A DNA stretch of 64,000 bases from Myxococcales bacterium. GTDB lineage: Bacteria > Myxococcota_A > Polyangia > Polyangiales > Polyangiaceae. Shown here piece by piece: positions 1-9,298 of the stretch (positions are counted from its first letter, which is position 1; every line of letters starts with the position of its first letter). The stretch covers positions 62,001 through 126,000 of the forward strand of contig JANXLV010000019.1 in NCBI GenBank assembly GCA_025355005.1, given 5' to 3'. The notes under the pieces were generated by a model. It worked only from the letters and a program-made list of their open reading frames with translations. It did no database searches and had not been told where the DNA came from. The position numbers and the translations under genes are program-made.

Positions 1-1088
1 TGGGCGCGCTGCCCACGTACCTGACCATGTACCGCCCCATGGCGGACGACGCCACGCGCGCGCAGTTCGAGAAGAAGTGGAACGTCACGATCAAGAAAGA
101 GCGCGGGCTCATGATCCCGGAGATGTTCCAGAGCGCGATCGACGGCACGCTGCGCGGGATGTATGTCTTCGGCGAGGACATCGCGCAGACCGATCCGAAC
201 GTGCACCACGTGGAGAAGGCGCTGCGCGCGCTGGACCTCTTGGTCGTGCACGACATCTTCGAGAACGTGACGGCGCAGTTCGCGCACGCGCTGCTCCCAG
301 GCTCTGCATTCCTCGAGAAAACAGGCACGTTCACGAACGCGGAGCGCCGCGTGCAGCTCGTGAACCAGGCCGTGCCACCGCCGGGCGACGCACGTCGTGA
401 TCTGGATATTCTGATCCAGCTCAGCAAGCATCTTGGCTACGAGATGCCGCACAAGGACGCCGCGGATGTGATGGACGAGATCGCAGAGCTCACGCCGCAG
501 ATGAGGGGCATCTCGCACGCGCGGCTTGGAACACAGGGCCTGCAGTGGCCAGTGCCCGACAAGGACCACCCAGGAACGCCCGTGCTCTATGAAGAGCAGT
601 TCCTCACGGCGAATGGACGTGGCGTGCTGTTCCCGGTGGAGTGGGAGCCGCCGGGTGAGTCCGCGAGCGCGGACCTGCCGTTCATCCTGATCACGGGAAG
701 GCAGCTCGCGCACTACAACTCCGGAACGCAGACACGGCGCACGGGCAACTCGGAGCTGCAGCCCGCTGACCTGGTGGAGATTCACCCGGGCGACGCGGCC
801 GAGCTCGGGATCGCGCCGGGAGACATGGTCGAGATCGCCAGCGCTCGCGGAAGCGTGCAGACATGGGCCTGCGTCACCACGCGCGTCATGCGCGGCAACG
901 TGTTCCTGTCGTTCCACTTCCCCGAGGTGAAGACCAACTTGCTCACCAGCGGCAACGCGGATCCGGGGACCAAGTGCCCCGAGTACAAGGTGACCGCGGT
1001 CTCCGTGCGCAAGGTCGTGGGTGAGCACCCGAAGGCACCCGAGGCGGCGAAGGGTTTCCGGCAAGACGCGTTCGACGCGGCGGAATAA
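1..1088 (+). CDS. fdhA: Formate dehydrogenase alpha subunit, C-terminal part
   Basis: This is the last ~361 residues of a molybdopterin (MopB superfamily) oxidoreductase; the reading frame is open from base 3, so the N-terminus with its Fe-S and catalytic region lies upstream of the window. The visible part holds the end of the Mo-bis-MGD catalytic domain (segments reading VVHDIFENVTAQFAHALLPG and KTGTFTNAERRVQ, typical of NAD-linked formate dehydrogenases). It is followed by the C-terminal molybdopterin-dinucleotide-binding domain (ILITGRQLAHYNSGTQTRR, then a beta-barrel ending in the NADPGTKCPEYK region). The enzyme oxidises formate to CO2. fdhD follows after 6 bases, which supports the assignment, since FdhD is needed to activate such enzymes. 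Which redox partner is used cannot be seen here. Confidence 0.9.
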   Translation, partial: GALPTYLTMYRPMADDATRAQFEKKWNVTIKKERGLMIPEMFQSAIDGTLRGMYVFGEDIAQTDPNVHHVEKALRALDLLVVHDIFENVTAQFAHALLPGSAFLEKTGTFTNAERRVQLVNQAVPPPGDARRDLDILIQLSKHLGYEMPHKDAADVMDEIAELTPQMRGISHARLGTQGLQWPVPDKDHPGTPVLYEEQFLTANGRGVLFPVEWEPPGESASADLPFILITGRQLAHYNSGTQTRRTGNSELQPADLVEIHPGDAAELGIAPGDMVEIASARGSVQTWACVTTRVMRGNVFLSFHFPEVKTNLLTSGNADPGTKCPEYKVTAVSVRKVVGEHPKAPEAAKGFRQDAFDAAE

Positions 1089-1094
1089 GCTCAT

Positions 1095-1922
1095 TTGACG
1101 AACCCATCGCGCAACAAGAGGGAGATCGGCGTCGCCCGCTACGAGCAGGGCGCGTTCTCTTCACGCGGCGACGAGATCGCATGTGAAGAGCCGCTGGAGA
1201 TCCGCGTCTCCGGTGACACGTTCGCGATCACGATGCGCACGCCAGGCCACGATCGGGAGCTCGCGCTCGGCCTGCTCTTCGCGGAAGGTGTCATCAAGGG
1301 CGTGGACGACGTGGCGACGGTGACCCATTGCGGACGGACTGGCGACGCCGGGCGCGAGAACACGATCGACGTGAGACCCGTGTCCACCGCGAAGGTCGTG
1401 CTGCCGGACGAGCTCCCCGGACGGCGCGGCACGCTCACCACCAGCGCGTGTGGCGTGTGCGGTCGTCAGAGCATCGATGATCTGCTCGAGCGGTGCACGC
1501 CGCTCCCGCTCGGGGCAACGCTGCCCGCCGACGCGATCCTCCGCGCGGTTTCTTCCCTCGATGGGGCGCAGGAGCTCTACGCGCTCACGGGAGGCTGCCA
1601 CGCCGCGATGCTCAGCACGTTCGATGGTGAGCGGGTCGCGGCGTTCGAGGACGTGGGCCGTCACAACGCCGTCGACAAACTGATCGGAGCCATGCTGCTT
1701 CTGAAGAAGCTCCCCCTTGCCGGTCACATCCTCACGGTGAGCGGACGTGCCAGCTTCGAGCTGGTGCAGAAGGCCGCCGTCGCGGGCATCCCGGTGCTCG
1801 CGAGCGTGTCCGCGCCGAGCACGCTCGCTGTGGACCTGGCCACGCGCGCGAACGTGACGCTTGCGGGCTTCGTGCGCGGGGCCGCGATGAACGTCTACGC
1901 TGGTGTGGAGCGCATCACGTGA
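1095..1922 (+). CDS. fdhD: Formate dehydrogenase accessory sulfurtransferase FdhD
   Basis: A 275-residue protein of normal FdhD length, starting with TTG six bases after the formate dehydrogenase stop. FdhD passes sulfur from a cysteine desulfurase to the molybdenum cofactor of formate dehydrogenase in the cytoplasm. The family's CxxC loop is present as CGVC at residues 119-122. The conserved stretches GLLFAEGVI (about 59-67), GGCHAAML, FEDVGRHNAVDKLIG and SGRASFELVQK are all visible. It forms an operon with the upstream enzyme gene. Its stop codon overlaps the GTG start of the next gene by four bases, so the next gene is probably translationally coupled even though its function looks unrelated. 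Confidence 0.95.
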   Translation: MTNPSRNKREIGVARYEQGAFSSRGDEIACEEPLEIRVSGDTFAITMRTPGHDRELALGLLFAEGVIKGVDDVATVTHCGRTGDAGRENTIDVRPVSTAKVVLPDELPGRRGTLTTSACGVCGRQSIDDLLERCTPLPLGATLPADAILRAVSSLDGAQELYALTGGCHAAMLSTFDGERVAAFEDVGRHNAVDKLIGAMLLLKKLPLAGHILTVSGRASFELVQKAAVAGIPVLASVSAPSTLAVDLATRANVTLAGFVRGAAMNVYAGVERIT

Positions 1923-3088
1923 GCGGACTCGTGGACACGCGTGATTTTCAGAAGGGCGCGCAGCTGTATGCGGAGGGCCGCTACTGGGAGGCGCACGAGG
2001 CCTGGGAGAAGGTCTGGCGCGCGAGCGAAGATCCAGAGACCCGGCTTCTCTTGCAGGGGCTCATCCAGGTCTGTGCGGCGCTCTACAAGGTCTACGAAAA
2101 GCGGGACGCAGCGGCCGCGGGCCGACTATTCCAGCGTGCCGTGAGCAAGCTGGACCAGCTGCCGGACGTCCTGCACAACGTGCAGATTACACCTTTTCGC
2201 GAGGCGGCCACGGCATGCCGCGACGTCCTGGAGCACGATCAGGATGAGGGCACGCTGAAGCGCGAGCGCATCCCGCGGCTCGTGTTGCTCGCCGTGCTTC
2301 CCGTGCTCCTCTTCATGCTCGCGGGTTGCACCTCGTGCAGTAGCCGCGACGCCGACAAGACGTCTCCGCACACGGACACCTCAGCGCCGCTCGCGCTCAC
2401 GGCCTCAGGGACTGCCGCCGAGAGCTCAGGGAGCGCGCCGCCGGGCGAGCTACACGAGGATGGCCGCGCATACGTTCCTCAGATCTTCGCGTTCGACGTC
2501 GCTCGAACCGACCTCCTGATCGAGGACGCGAAGATGGGCACGGACCTGGCGGAGATCCTGACCCGCACTGGCGCCACGCTCGTGATCAACGGCGGCTTCT
2601 TCGACACGAACGACCGCCCGCTGGGGCTCGCTATCTCGCAAGGCAAGCCGGTCTCCGCGTTCTCGAAGACCATGTCTGGCGGCCTGCTGATCGCAGACGA
2701 CAGCCACGCCACGCTCTTTTCCACCGAATCGTTCGACCCCGATGCGCAGGGCGGCGCGCGCTTCGCCGTGCAATGTCGCCCTCGACTGATCGTGGACAGC
2801 AAGGTCAACATCAAGCGCGACGACGGCAAGCGCTCCGCGCGCACCGCGCTGTGCGTGAAGGAGGGCGGCCAGAAGCTGGTCGTGGTGCTCGTGCGCGACG
2901 CGACGGATCCGTCATTCGGACCGTCGCTGTTCACGCTCGCAGGCTTTCTTCTTGCCGAAGGCTGCGAGGCCGCGCTGAACCTGGACGGCGGCCCATCCAC
3001 GGGCGCTGCATGGCGCGACGGCTCCGGCGTCCACGTGGAGCGCCCCACCGCAGGCATCCGCCACGCGCTCCTGTTCAAAGGAAGATGA
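1919..3088 (+). CDS. DUF309 domain fused through a membrane segment to a phosphodiester-glycosidase (NAGPA-like) domain
   Basis: A 389-residue protein with an unusual layout. Residues ~8-105 look like a DUF309 helical domain (EGRYWEAHEAWEKVW, then LLLQGLIQVCAALYK). Residues 114-137 are a basic stretch (KRERIPR) followed by a hydrophobic segment ending in LAGC, which by itself would be a lipoprotein signal. After a Ser/Ala linker, residues ~180-389 form a phosphodiester glycosidase domain with VINGGFFDTN near 222 and NLDGGPST near the C-terminus. The positive-inside rule would put DUF309 in the cytoplasm and the glycosidase outside. An alternative is that two genes have merged and the second starts at GTG 2282 or TTG 2285, but neither gives a basic signal n-region. 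The GTG start at 1919 overlaps fdhD. Confidence 0.75.
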   Translation: MSGLVDTRDFQKGAQLYAEGRYWEAHEAWEKVWRASEDPETRLLLQGLIQVCAALYKVYEKRDAAAAGRLFQRAVSKLDQLPDVLHNVQITPFREAATACRDVLEHDQDEGTLKRERIPRLVLLAVLPVLLFMLAGCTSCSSRDADKTSPHTDTSAPLALTASGTAAESSGSAPPGELHEDGRAYVPQIFAFDVARTDLLIEDAKMGTDLAEILTRTGATLVINGGFFDTNDRPLGLAISQGKPVSAFSKTMSGGLLIADDSHATLFSTESFDPDAQGGARFAVQCRPRLIVDSKVNIKRDDGKRSARTALCVKEGGQKLVVVLVRDATDPSFGPSLFTLAGFLLAEGCEAALNLDGGPSTGAAWRDGSGVHVERPTAGIRHALLFKGR

Positions 3089-3133
3089 GCGTGCGCGCGC
3101 CCCGGGCGGGGAAGCATTTCCGGGCGGGCGCGG

Positions 3134-3139
3134 TACCAT
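3134..3139 (+). promoter_or_regulatory. Candidate -10 hexamer for leaderless transcription
   Basis: TACCAT lies seven bases before the ATG at 3147, and no Shine-Dalgarno sequence is visible. With usual -10 geometry, transcription would start at or next to the start codon. Inferred from sequence only. Confidence 0.4.
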
Positions 3140-3146
3140 AGAGTGG

Positions 3147-3701
3147 ATGCACCCAAGAGCGCTTTTCCTCGCCATGGCGGTGCTGGGCATTGCCGGATGC
3201 GCGCGTGAGGAGAGCTCCGTGGTGGCTGCGCCGATTGCTCCGGCACGGGAGAGCAGAAGCGGCGCCGCGCAGTCGGTCGCGCCGCGTGACCTCGGTTCCG
3301 TCACCATCCACATGGAGCGGAAGGGTTGCTACGGCATCTGTCCTTCGTACGTCGTGGACATCACCGGCGACGGACACGTCAGCTACGAGGGCCGCGAGTT
3401 CGTCTACGTGCGTGGACAGAAGAAGGGCACCACGGACCCCGCGCAGGTGAGCCACCTGATGGACATGGTCGACCGGCTCCAGTTGACGACGCTCGTGGAC
3501 CCGCCGCCGTGCGCGAAGAATGACACGGAGCAGCCCATCGTCATTGTCTCGGTCCGTGACCGCGGCGCGATCACCAACGTCACGCACAGCCTGGGCAACG
3601 CCTGCTACCCGAAGGAGCTCGCCGACCTGGAGGCGACGATCGACGACGTCGCGCACTCCTGGCAGTGGGTCAGGTGCGAGACCGGCTTCTGTCTGAACTG
3701 A
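3147..3701 (+). CDS. DUF6438-like lipoprotein
   Basis: A 184-residue predicted lipoprotein: a short basic start, a hydrophobic stretch and the lipobox GIAGC with Cys at residue 18. The mature part contains a segment reading HMERKGCYGICPSYVVDITG, then GHVSYEGREFVY and a helix resembling VSHLMDMVDRLQ. This pattern is that of DUF6438, a domain of unknown function in secreted proteins. Four Cys residues in the mature domain could form disulfides. It is followed convergently by the MMPL transporter gene, whose 3' end overlaps this one by 32 bases. No enzymatic role can be inferred. Confidence 0.75.
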   Translation: MHPRALFLAMAVLGIAGCAREESSVVAAPIAPARESRSGAAQSVAPRDLGSVTIHMERKGCYGICPSYVVDITGDGHVSYEGREFVYVRGQKKGTTDPAQVSHLMDMVDRLQLTTLVDPPPCAKNDTEQPIVIVSVRDRGAITNVTHSLGNACYPKELADLEATIDDVAHSWQWVRCETGFCLN

Positions 3702-6196
3702 GCGGCCGCGCGGACCAGTCACGCAGCACGTGCAAGAGCGACGGCAAGAAAAGCAGAGCGCCCAGCACGCATGCGATCTCTCCTGCGATAGAGAGCTTGC
3801 CAAAAGATTGGAGCGCCTGGTTGTCGGCAAAGAGCAGCGAGCCGTAGCCAACCACGGTTGTGAAGCTGCAGAGCGCGACGGCCCCCAGATGCAGCTTCAC
3901 GGCGCTCGTGATGTCGCCGCCGAGGAGACGCGAGCGATCGTAGATGTTGAACGGGTACTCCGATCCGATGCCGAACGTGATCGGCAGTGCGATGAAGTTC
4001 AAGAAGTTGAGCCGCACGCCGAACTGAGCGGCAAAACCCACCGTCCACGTCACACCCAGGACCAGCGTGAGGATGACCGCGAACGTGCCGCGGCGCGACC
4101 ACGTGGCAATGATGACCACCACGAGCACCGCGCAGAAGGAGACGGACGTCGCCAGCGGGCCATCGCGAGCGAGGGACCGAATCATCTCGGCGAAGACGGT
4201 GCTGCGACTCGCCGTGTCCACGCGCGTGCCGTCGGGGAGGACGATCCCGTCGATGGTGGCTGCGAGCCGCAGGAGCGTGTGCCCGTCGTTCGTGGACGTG
4301 CCGGGCCGGTAGTCCACGTAGAACGGCGTCCCCAGCGTTCCGTTCTTCTCCTCGAACCTGCGCTTCACGGCCAGTGGAAGATCGCCCGACGCGAGGACGT
4401 GCAGCGTGTCGGGCGGATCCATCTCGCGAAGGTTGTTCGCTTCGTCTTCCTTCATGCGCCCCAGCACACCCGGCGTGATGCGACCGTGGATGCGCGCGAG
4501 CACCAACAGCTTCTCCTCTTGCTCCGCGGGTGTGCCGGGCAGGTAGTCCCAGATCGTGTTCACTGCGTCGATGAGCGGGCCTTGCGGATCCGCAGCGTCG
4601 CGCTCGAGGATGCGCTTCTTCACCTCGGGGACCTGCTCCGGCCTGTCCGCGAGCACGATCGCGCCTTCCAGGTTCTTCTTCCCGCGGACGATGTCGTTCG
4701 CCTTCTTCGTGGCCTTGAACGCGCCGCTGTTGCGCGCGCCGAGCGACCCGAGCTTGTCGAAGTCGTACTCCCACGGATCGCGCAGGAAGGTTGGCAGCTT
4801 CCACACGGCGGCGATCGTGACCACCGCCGCGATGGCGATGAACACACGCGGCGCGCGCTCCGTGGCGTTGCCCACGAGGCGCGAGATGGGGCCGCGGCTC
4901 TCGTCTTCTCCGAGCTTCGCCTCCGCCTCGCGCATCCACACGGGCAGGCGCGCCTGCACCTTCTCCAGCGCGACAATCAGGGCTGGAAGGCACGGGATCA
5001 TCGAGATCCAGACCAGCAACATGCCGACGAAGCCGATCACGCCGAACTGGCTGAAGCCGCGGAACCGCGTCACCGTCAGCGAGCCGTACGCGATGCTCGC
5101 GACAAAAGAGCCCACGAGCTCCGCACGAAACGCGTTCCACACCGCCTCGCGCCGCGCCACATCCGCGACCATGCCGCGCGCGCGGAACTCCTTGTATCGG
5201 GAGTAGAGGACGATCGGATAGTTGATGCCGTTGCCCAGGATGATGGCGCCGAGGAACGCACCCGACGAGTTCACGAACCCGTACCTCGCCGTCGCGAACG
5301 CGTACGCACAGCCCACGCCGAACACCGGCGGGAAGAAGACGATGGGCAGTGACCACGGAGATCCGTAAAACCACGCGATCCCGATCAGGATGAGCGCCGT
5401 TGCGATCGCCGTCGCCGTGAGCGCTTCGCTGATGAGGGAGTCCTTCTCGGCCTTCGCGTTGGGGATGTCTCCGCCGTAGGAGATCTTCATGGCAGGGTGG
5501 AACGTGCCGGGTCGCACGCCATCCATCACCGTGCGGACGCGGGCGAAGAGCGCGTCGTCCGGTGCGCCGCCCATGCCGGAGCCGTTCGTGATGATCCAGA
5601 CCGCCAGCTGCGTGCCATCCGCGTTCGCGAAGTAGCCAGTAGGGAAGCTGTCCTTCTCATCCGCCTTCGCCTTCCACTTGTCGCGATACGTGTTTGCCCA
5701 GCGAAGACTCCGGGCCGTCACCGGACAGATCTTCCACGAGGCCGCTCTGCACGGCGATGTTGTGATCTAGCTTCTCGTCCGCCTCTTCTAGCTCCTTCAG
5801 ATCTGCATAGAGCCACTTGTTGGCCTGGAAGAATGCGCGTGCGTCCTTGGTCCCCGTCTCCACGCTGGAGACGAGCTCCATGCCGTGTGCGGTGCGCAGC
5901 GCGGCGGCCGCTGCGTCGACCAGGCGCTCGTTCGCGGTACGGTCGGGTGACTCCACGACGATCACGATCGTGGCGCGACCGCCCACACGCTCGAGTCGAT
6001 GCTCGAACGCCTGGAAGCCCGGGCTGTCGCGCGGCAGGAGCTCCATCACGTCGGACCGGACCTCCAGCTTGCGCGTGTACGACCAGCACGCAGCGAGGAT
6101 GACGAACGCGACGAAGAGAACCGCAAACGGTGAACGTCCCCCGAGGTCCACCAGCGCGAACACGATGCGCTTGATACGCGAGTCGGGGCCAGCCAT
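3670..6196 (-). pseudogene. MMPL/RND-family membrane transporter, interrupted by a +1 frameshift
   Basis: Two overlapping reading frames together make one ~840-residue MMPL-type transporter. The N-terminal frame begins at 6196 (ATG), has a first membrane helix at residues ~24-44 and the start of the large periplasmic domain (VRSDVMELLPRDSPGFQAFE), and runs out at 5657. The second frame carries everything from YRDKWKAKADEKDSFPTGYF to the end at 3670: five helices with GNGINYPIVLYSRYKEFRARG, a second periplasmic loop and five more helices. Similarity jumps from one frame to the other near 5686-5700, where one surplus base (next to GGG and AAA runs) would explain the break. Members export lipids or other hydrophobic compounds. 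Either the gene is dead or the base is a sequencing error. Confidence 0.8.
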
Positions 6197-6291
6197 GGAC
6201 CCATTCCTTACCGACCCGTAACAATCAGGTCAAGCCAAAGATGAACGAATCGTTATCTGTTGAGCTGCGGAGCTACTCGAGCGAACTGGGC

Positions 6292-8322
6292 TCACGGCTT
6301 CGTGGAGTTCACGGCGTGGCTCACCCGGCGGCCCTTCGTGGGATCCGGGACGCGGACCGGGCCGCCACCGGGCGCGCACTTCCACAGTGACGGCGCGGCC
6401 TTCGCGCGCGGGGCTTCTTTGGCCAGCGCGTCGTAGTCGGCGCGGGTCACGCGGCGGAGCTCGTGGACGAGTGTCTGCCAGATCGCGGCCTCGTGCGCTG
6501 CGCTCTTCTCCTCGACCTTCGCGATGTCGAAGCGTGCCTTGCGTGCCGGTCCGGCCTTGATTTGTTTTGGCGCGAACAGCACGGGCGCGGGCCCGCGGAA
6601 CACGTCTTTTCCGAGGCGCGCGTAGTACAGCATGGTGTGCGCGGTGGAGAGAGCGCCGGCCCACGGATAACGACGAAGGCGCCAGGCAGAGGAGAGCGCG
6701 CGGATGTCCTCTTCGACCTTCGCCGACTGCAGCGCGGTCTTCGGCCTCTTGCGCTCCTGGAAGAAGAGCCCGGTCTTGAGCTCGTCGCCCTCCACGCCGA
6801 AGACCTCCTTGATGCCGAACTCGCCGGGCTTCTGCGCGACCAGCGAGCCGTGCGTGAGGTCGAACCGGCCCAGGATGAAGAGCGAGAGATCTTCCTCGAG
6901 CTCGCCCACGAAGCGCACTGTCGTCTGCGCCTCCTTGTAGGTCTCGGTCGGAAAATCGGAGAAGCACATCGCCTCGACCGCGACGCCGGCCGCGGACAGG
7001 TTCTGCACTGCCCTCTTCACGTCCTCTGCGGGGATGCCCTTGTCGATGAGCGACAACACGCGCGGCGCCGCCGACTCCACGCCGAGCGCGGTGGACAGTG
7101 CGCCGCCCTTCGCCAGCTCCTCACAGCGCTCCTTCGTGAGCGAGCGCTCCGGCCGCATGTCCGTGCCCCACTTGATGTCGAGGCCGCGCGCCACGATACC
7201 GCGCGCGATGTTGGTGGCGATCCGCGGCGAGAACACGTCCTGCGAGAAGTAGAAGACCTTCGTGCCGTACTTCTTCGAGAGCGCGGTCACGTGGTCGAGC
7301 ACGGTCTCGGTGGGGCGCTCCCGATACTTGGCAGTGCCGACCTCGGCGAGCCCATAGTGGCAAAACGTGCAGACACCCCAGTAGCAGCCGCGCGTGGGAT
7401 CGTATGGGAGCACGAGCTCCGGCGTCAGATAGCGATCCAGCGGCAGACCGTCGAAGTCCGGTGGTGGCAGGATGCTCATGTCCTCGACCGTGCGGCCCTT
7501 GATGATTCCGGAGGGCTTCTCGCCCCTCTCGAGCGCGCGCACGAGATCGAGCAGCGCGAGCTCACCTTCGTACACGACGGCGGACGAGAACGGACCGAGC
7601 ACGCGCGCCGCTTCATCACCCTTCAGGCGAATCAGCATCTGCGTGAGCGCCGGGCCACCCACCGTGATGTGCAGGTCTGGCATCTTCGCGCGCAGCGCAT
7701 ACGCGAGGGAGAACGCAGGCTGGATCTGGCCGGGGAACGCGACGGAGATGCCGACCAGGTCGACCTTCTCTTTCTTCATGCGCGCGGCGAGCGACTCGAA
7801 GTAGTCGAAGAACGGGTTCGTCTCCGGACCTGCGTCACGCTCGATCTCCTTTGGCGTCAGCAGGGAGAAGGGCGTGCGATACGCGACGAAGTCGATCGTG
7901 AGTGGGGCGTGCGCGGCAGACACGACGCGCATCGCGGACTCCACCGTGTCCACGGCGGCCGCGTAGTTTCCGTGGTCGTAGAAGCGCGATGGATCCTTGA
8001 AGACGGAGAGCGCGTCCGCGATTGCGCCCGGCGCATGCGCGGCGTCACCGCGTGCGTTCCACAGCGACGCATAGAGCAGCTGCTCCTGATGCGTCAGCGT
8101 CACCTTCTTCTCCAGCTCGCGCAGGCGGGCGTCCATCTTCGTGCGCAGCTGCTCCAGCGGCTCTTCGCGGAGGAGGTGCTCCCAACCTTCGAGATTGGCG
8201 TCGATGGGGAGGACCGTGATGTCGTGCTTGCGGAGCCACGCCGTGAGCGTGGGGACGGCGAGATACGGGGCGGTGGGATCGCAGCTCGGCGGGTAGATCA
8301 GGGCGACCGTGGGCTGCTTCAT
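6292..8322 (-). CDS. B12-binding domain radical SAM protein
   Basis: A 676-residue enzyme. The N-terminal third looks like a cobalamin-binding Rossmann domain (VALIYPPSCDPTAPYLAVPT at the start; DLVGISVAFPGQI and DLHITVGGPAL around residues 188-225). It is split by a long helical insert. The radical SAM domain follows, with its cluster motif at residues 313-321 reading CYWGVCTFC. The spacing is CX4CX2C rather than the commonest CX3CX2C, a spacing I recall from several B12-dependent groups. Later segments GVESAAPRVLSLIDKGI and CFSDFPTETYKEA fit the SAM and barrel regions. A GTG at 8343 is also in frame, but ATG 8322 sits directly before the domain. No substrate gene or partner lies nearby, so the methylation or rearrangement it performs is unknown. 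Confidence 0.85.
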   Translation of the reverse strand: MKQPTVALIYPPSCDPTAPYLAVPTLTAWLRKHDITVLPIDANLEGWEHLLREEPLEQLRTKMDARLRELEKKVTLTHQEQLLYASLWNARGDAAHAPGAIADALSVFKDPSRFYDHGNYAAAVDTVESAMRVVSAAHAPLTIDFVAYRTPFSLLTPKEIERDAGPETNPFFDYFESLAARMKKEKVDLVGISVAFPGQIQPAFSLAYALRAKMPDLHITVGGPALTQMLIRLKGDEAARVLGPFSSAVVYEGELALLDLVRALERGEKPSGIIKGRTVEDMSILPPPDFDGLPLDRYLTPELVLPYDPTRGCYWGVCTFCHYGLAEVGTAKYRERPTETVLDHVTALSKKYGTKVFYFSQDVFSPRIATNIARGIVARGLDIKWGTDMRPERSLTKERCEELAKGGALSTALGVESAAPRVLSLIDKGIPAEDVKRAVQNLSAAGVAVEAMCFSDFPTETYKEAQTTVRFVGELEEDLSLFILGRFDLTHGSLVAQKPGEFGIKEVFGVEGDELKTGLFFQERKRPKTALQSAKVEEDIRALSSAWRLRRYPWAGALSTAHTMLYYARLGKDVFRGPAPVLFAPKQIKAGPARKARFDIAKVEEKSAAHEAAIWQTLVHELRRVTRADYDALAKEAPRAKAAPSLWKCAPGGGPVRVPDPTKGRRVSHAVNSTKP

Positions 8323-8385
8323 GCGGGGCCGGTGAGATAGCACAGGTGCCGCGATTGGCTAGTTTTGGTGGGGTTTCGTTGGCGC

Positions 8386-8610
8386 TCAGTGCTGCGACTG
8401 GCAGACCATGCAAGTCTGCCCGCTCGGGCACTCGTCCTTCTGTACGCACGTGCCCAGCTTTCCGGGTGAGAACTCGCACGTCTGACCGACCTTGGTGCAC
8501 GCAGCCGTGTCGGTCTTCGCAGGTTCACGCTTTCCCTCCGGCGGACAACCAAGCGTGAGCAAGGCCAGCGACATGAGGAGGAGGACGAACGAGAGCGGGG
8601 CGCTACTCAT
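8386..8610 (-). CDS. Small Cys-rich lipoprotein
   Basis: A 74-residue protein that is easily missed. It begins MSSAPLSF, has a hydrophobic signal and the lipobox LTLGC (Cys 22), then a short Lys/Glu spacer and a compact domain with six Cys residues, including GQTCEFSPGKLGTC and CMVC. The even number of Cys suggests three disulfides in the periplasm or on the surface. Its ATG overlaps the TGA of the upstream GST gene by four bases, so it is the last gene of the CDGSH-GST operon and probably translationally coupled. Function unknown; similar Cys-patterned mini-lipoproteins occur in other myxobacterial genomes, as far as I recall. Confidence 0.7.
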   Translation of the reverse strand: MSSAPLSFVLLLMSLALLTLGCPPEGKREPAKTDTAACTKVGQTCEFSPGKLGTCVQKDECPSGQTCMVCQSQH

Positions 8611-9296
8611 GGGAGCGTCGCGAGCTCGAGCCGGGCCACGAGGGCGGTGCTTGGCGTAGGTGGCTCGCGGCCGCGCTCCACGGCTGTGCAGCGTCGTACG
8701 ATGGGGTGCGCGGTCATCATCTTCTGGTGGCGAAAGACGTGAGGGAGCTCGCTCGGTGTGTCGAGCATGTCCGCGCCCCACCGCGCCATCGAGAACAGGT
8801 ATCCGTCGAGAGCGGACAGGCTCTTACCGAGCACGTACTCGTTCTTCTCCAGGTGATCGTCGACGATGCGGAGCTCCCGCCGTATCGCGATTACGGCCGC
8901 CGCCTTCACGCCCTCGTGCGCGGCCTCGTCCGTGGTGTAGCGCTGCGGGTTGTAGAACGGCCAGAAGGCGGGGTGGAGTCCCGTGCCCAGCGACGACAGC
9001 CACTGGTTCGCGACGTCGCGCTCCCACGTGCCGTGCCGAGGCAAGAGCTCCGCCTCGGGCTTCCTGTCGGCGAGGTGCTCGAGGATCGCGTTGACCTCCG
9101 CAAGCACGCGGCTGTCTGGCGGAGAGCCGAGCCGTATGGCGGGCACCTGTCCGCGCGGATTCACCTGTTTGAAGCGATCGCCACGTCGCTCTTCCTTCGT
9201 GACCAGGCAAACGCTGTATGGGTCACCGAGCGTCTCGAGCGCGATCATGCACGCGAGCGCGCACGTCCCGGGCGTGTAGAAGAGCAGCGTATCCAT
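8607..9296 (-). CDS. Glutathione S-transferase family protein
   Basis: A 229-residue cytosolic GST-like protein. The N-terminal thioredoxin fold starts at TLLFYTPGTCALACMIALE. The GST hallmark VNPRGQVPAIRL (about residues 44-55) carries the cis-Pro, and AILEHLADRKPEAELLP closes the domain. The C-terminal part is all-helical, with LGKSLSALDGYLF matching the N-capping/hydrophobic-staple region. The CSPGxCS-like start (TPGTCALA) resembles beta/zeta-class bacterial enzymes, in which Cys rather than Tyr activates glutathione. ATG 9296 is chosen over upstream in-frame codons because it starts directly at the fold and lies two bases after the CDGSH gene. Confidence 0.85.
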   Translation of the reverse strand: MDTLLFYTPGTCALACMIALETLGDPYSVCLVTKEERRGDRFKQVNPRGQVPAIRLGSPPDSRVLAEVNAILEHLADRKPEAELLPRHGTWERDVANQWLSSLGTGLHPAFWPFYNPQRYTTDEAAHEGVKAAAVIAIRRELRIVDDHLEKNEYVLGKSLSALDGYLFSMARWGADMLDTPSELPHVFRHQKMMTAHPIVRRCTAVERGREPPTPSTALVARLELATLP

Positions 9297-9298
9297 GG

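Noticed and set aside
2282-2287. Internal GTG/TTG as the start of a separate lipoprotein gene in the DUF309 fusion
   Set aside because: It would leave no basic residues before the hydrophobic segment and there is no ribosome site; kept only as an alternative.
3730-5352. A 540-codon frame antisense to the MMPL transporter
   Set aside because: Shadow of the transporter's codon bias; very rich in Arg, Glu and His, and no recognisable motif.
6463-8340. A 625-codon open frame antisense to the radical SAM gene
   Set aside because: Composition is Arg/His/Leu-rich as expected for a reversed GC-rich coding strand, with no domain, and the opposite strand has clear enzyme motifs.
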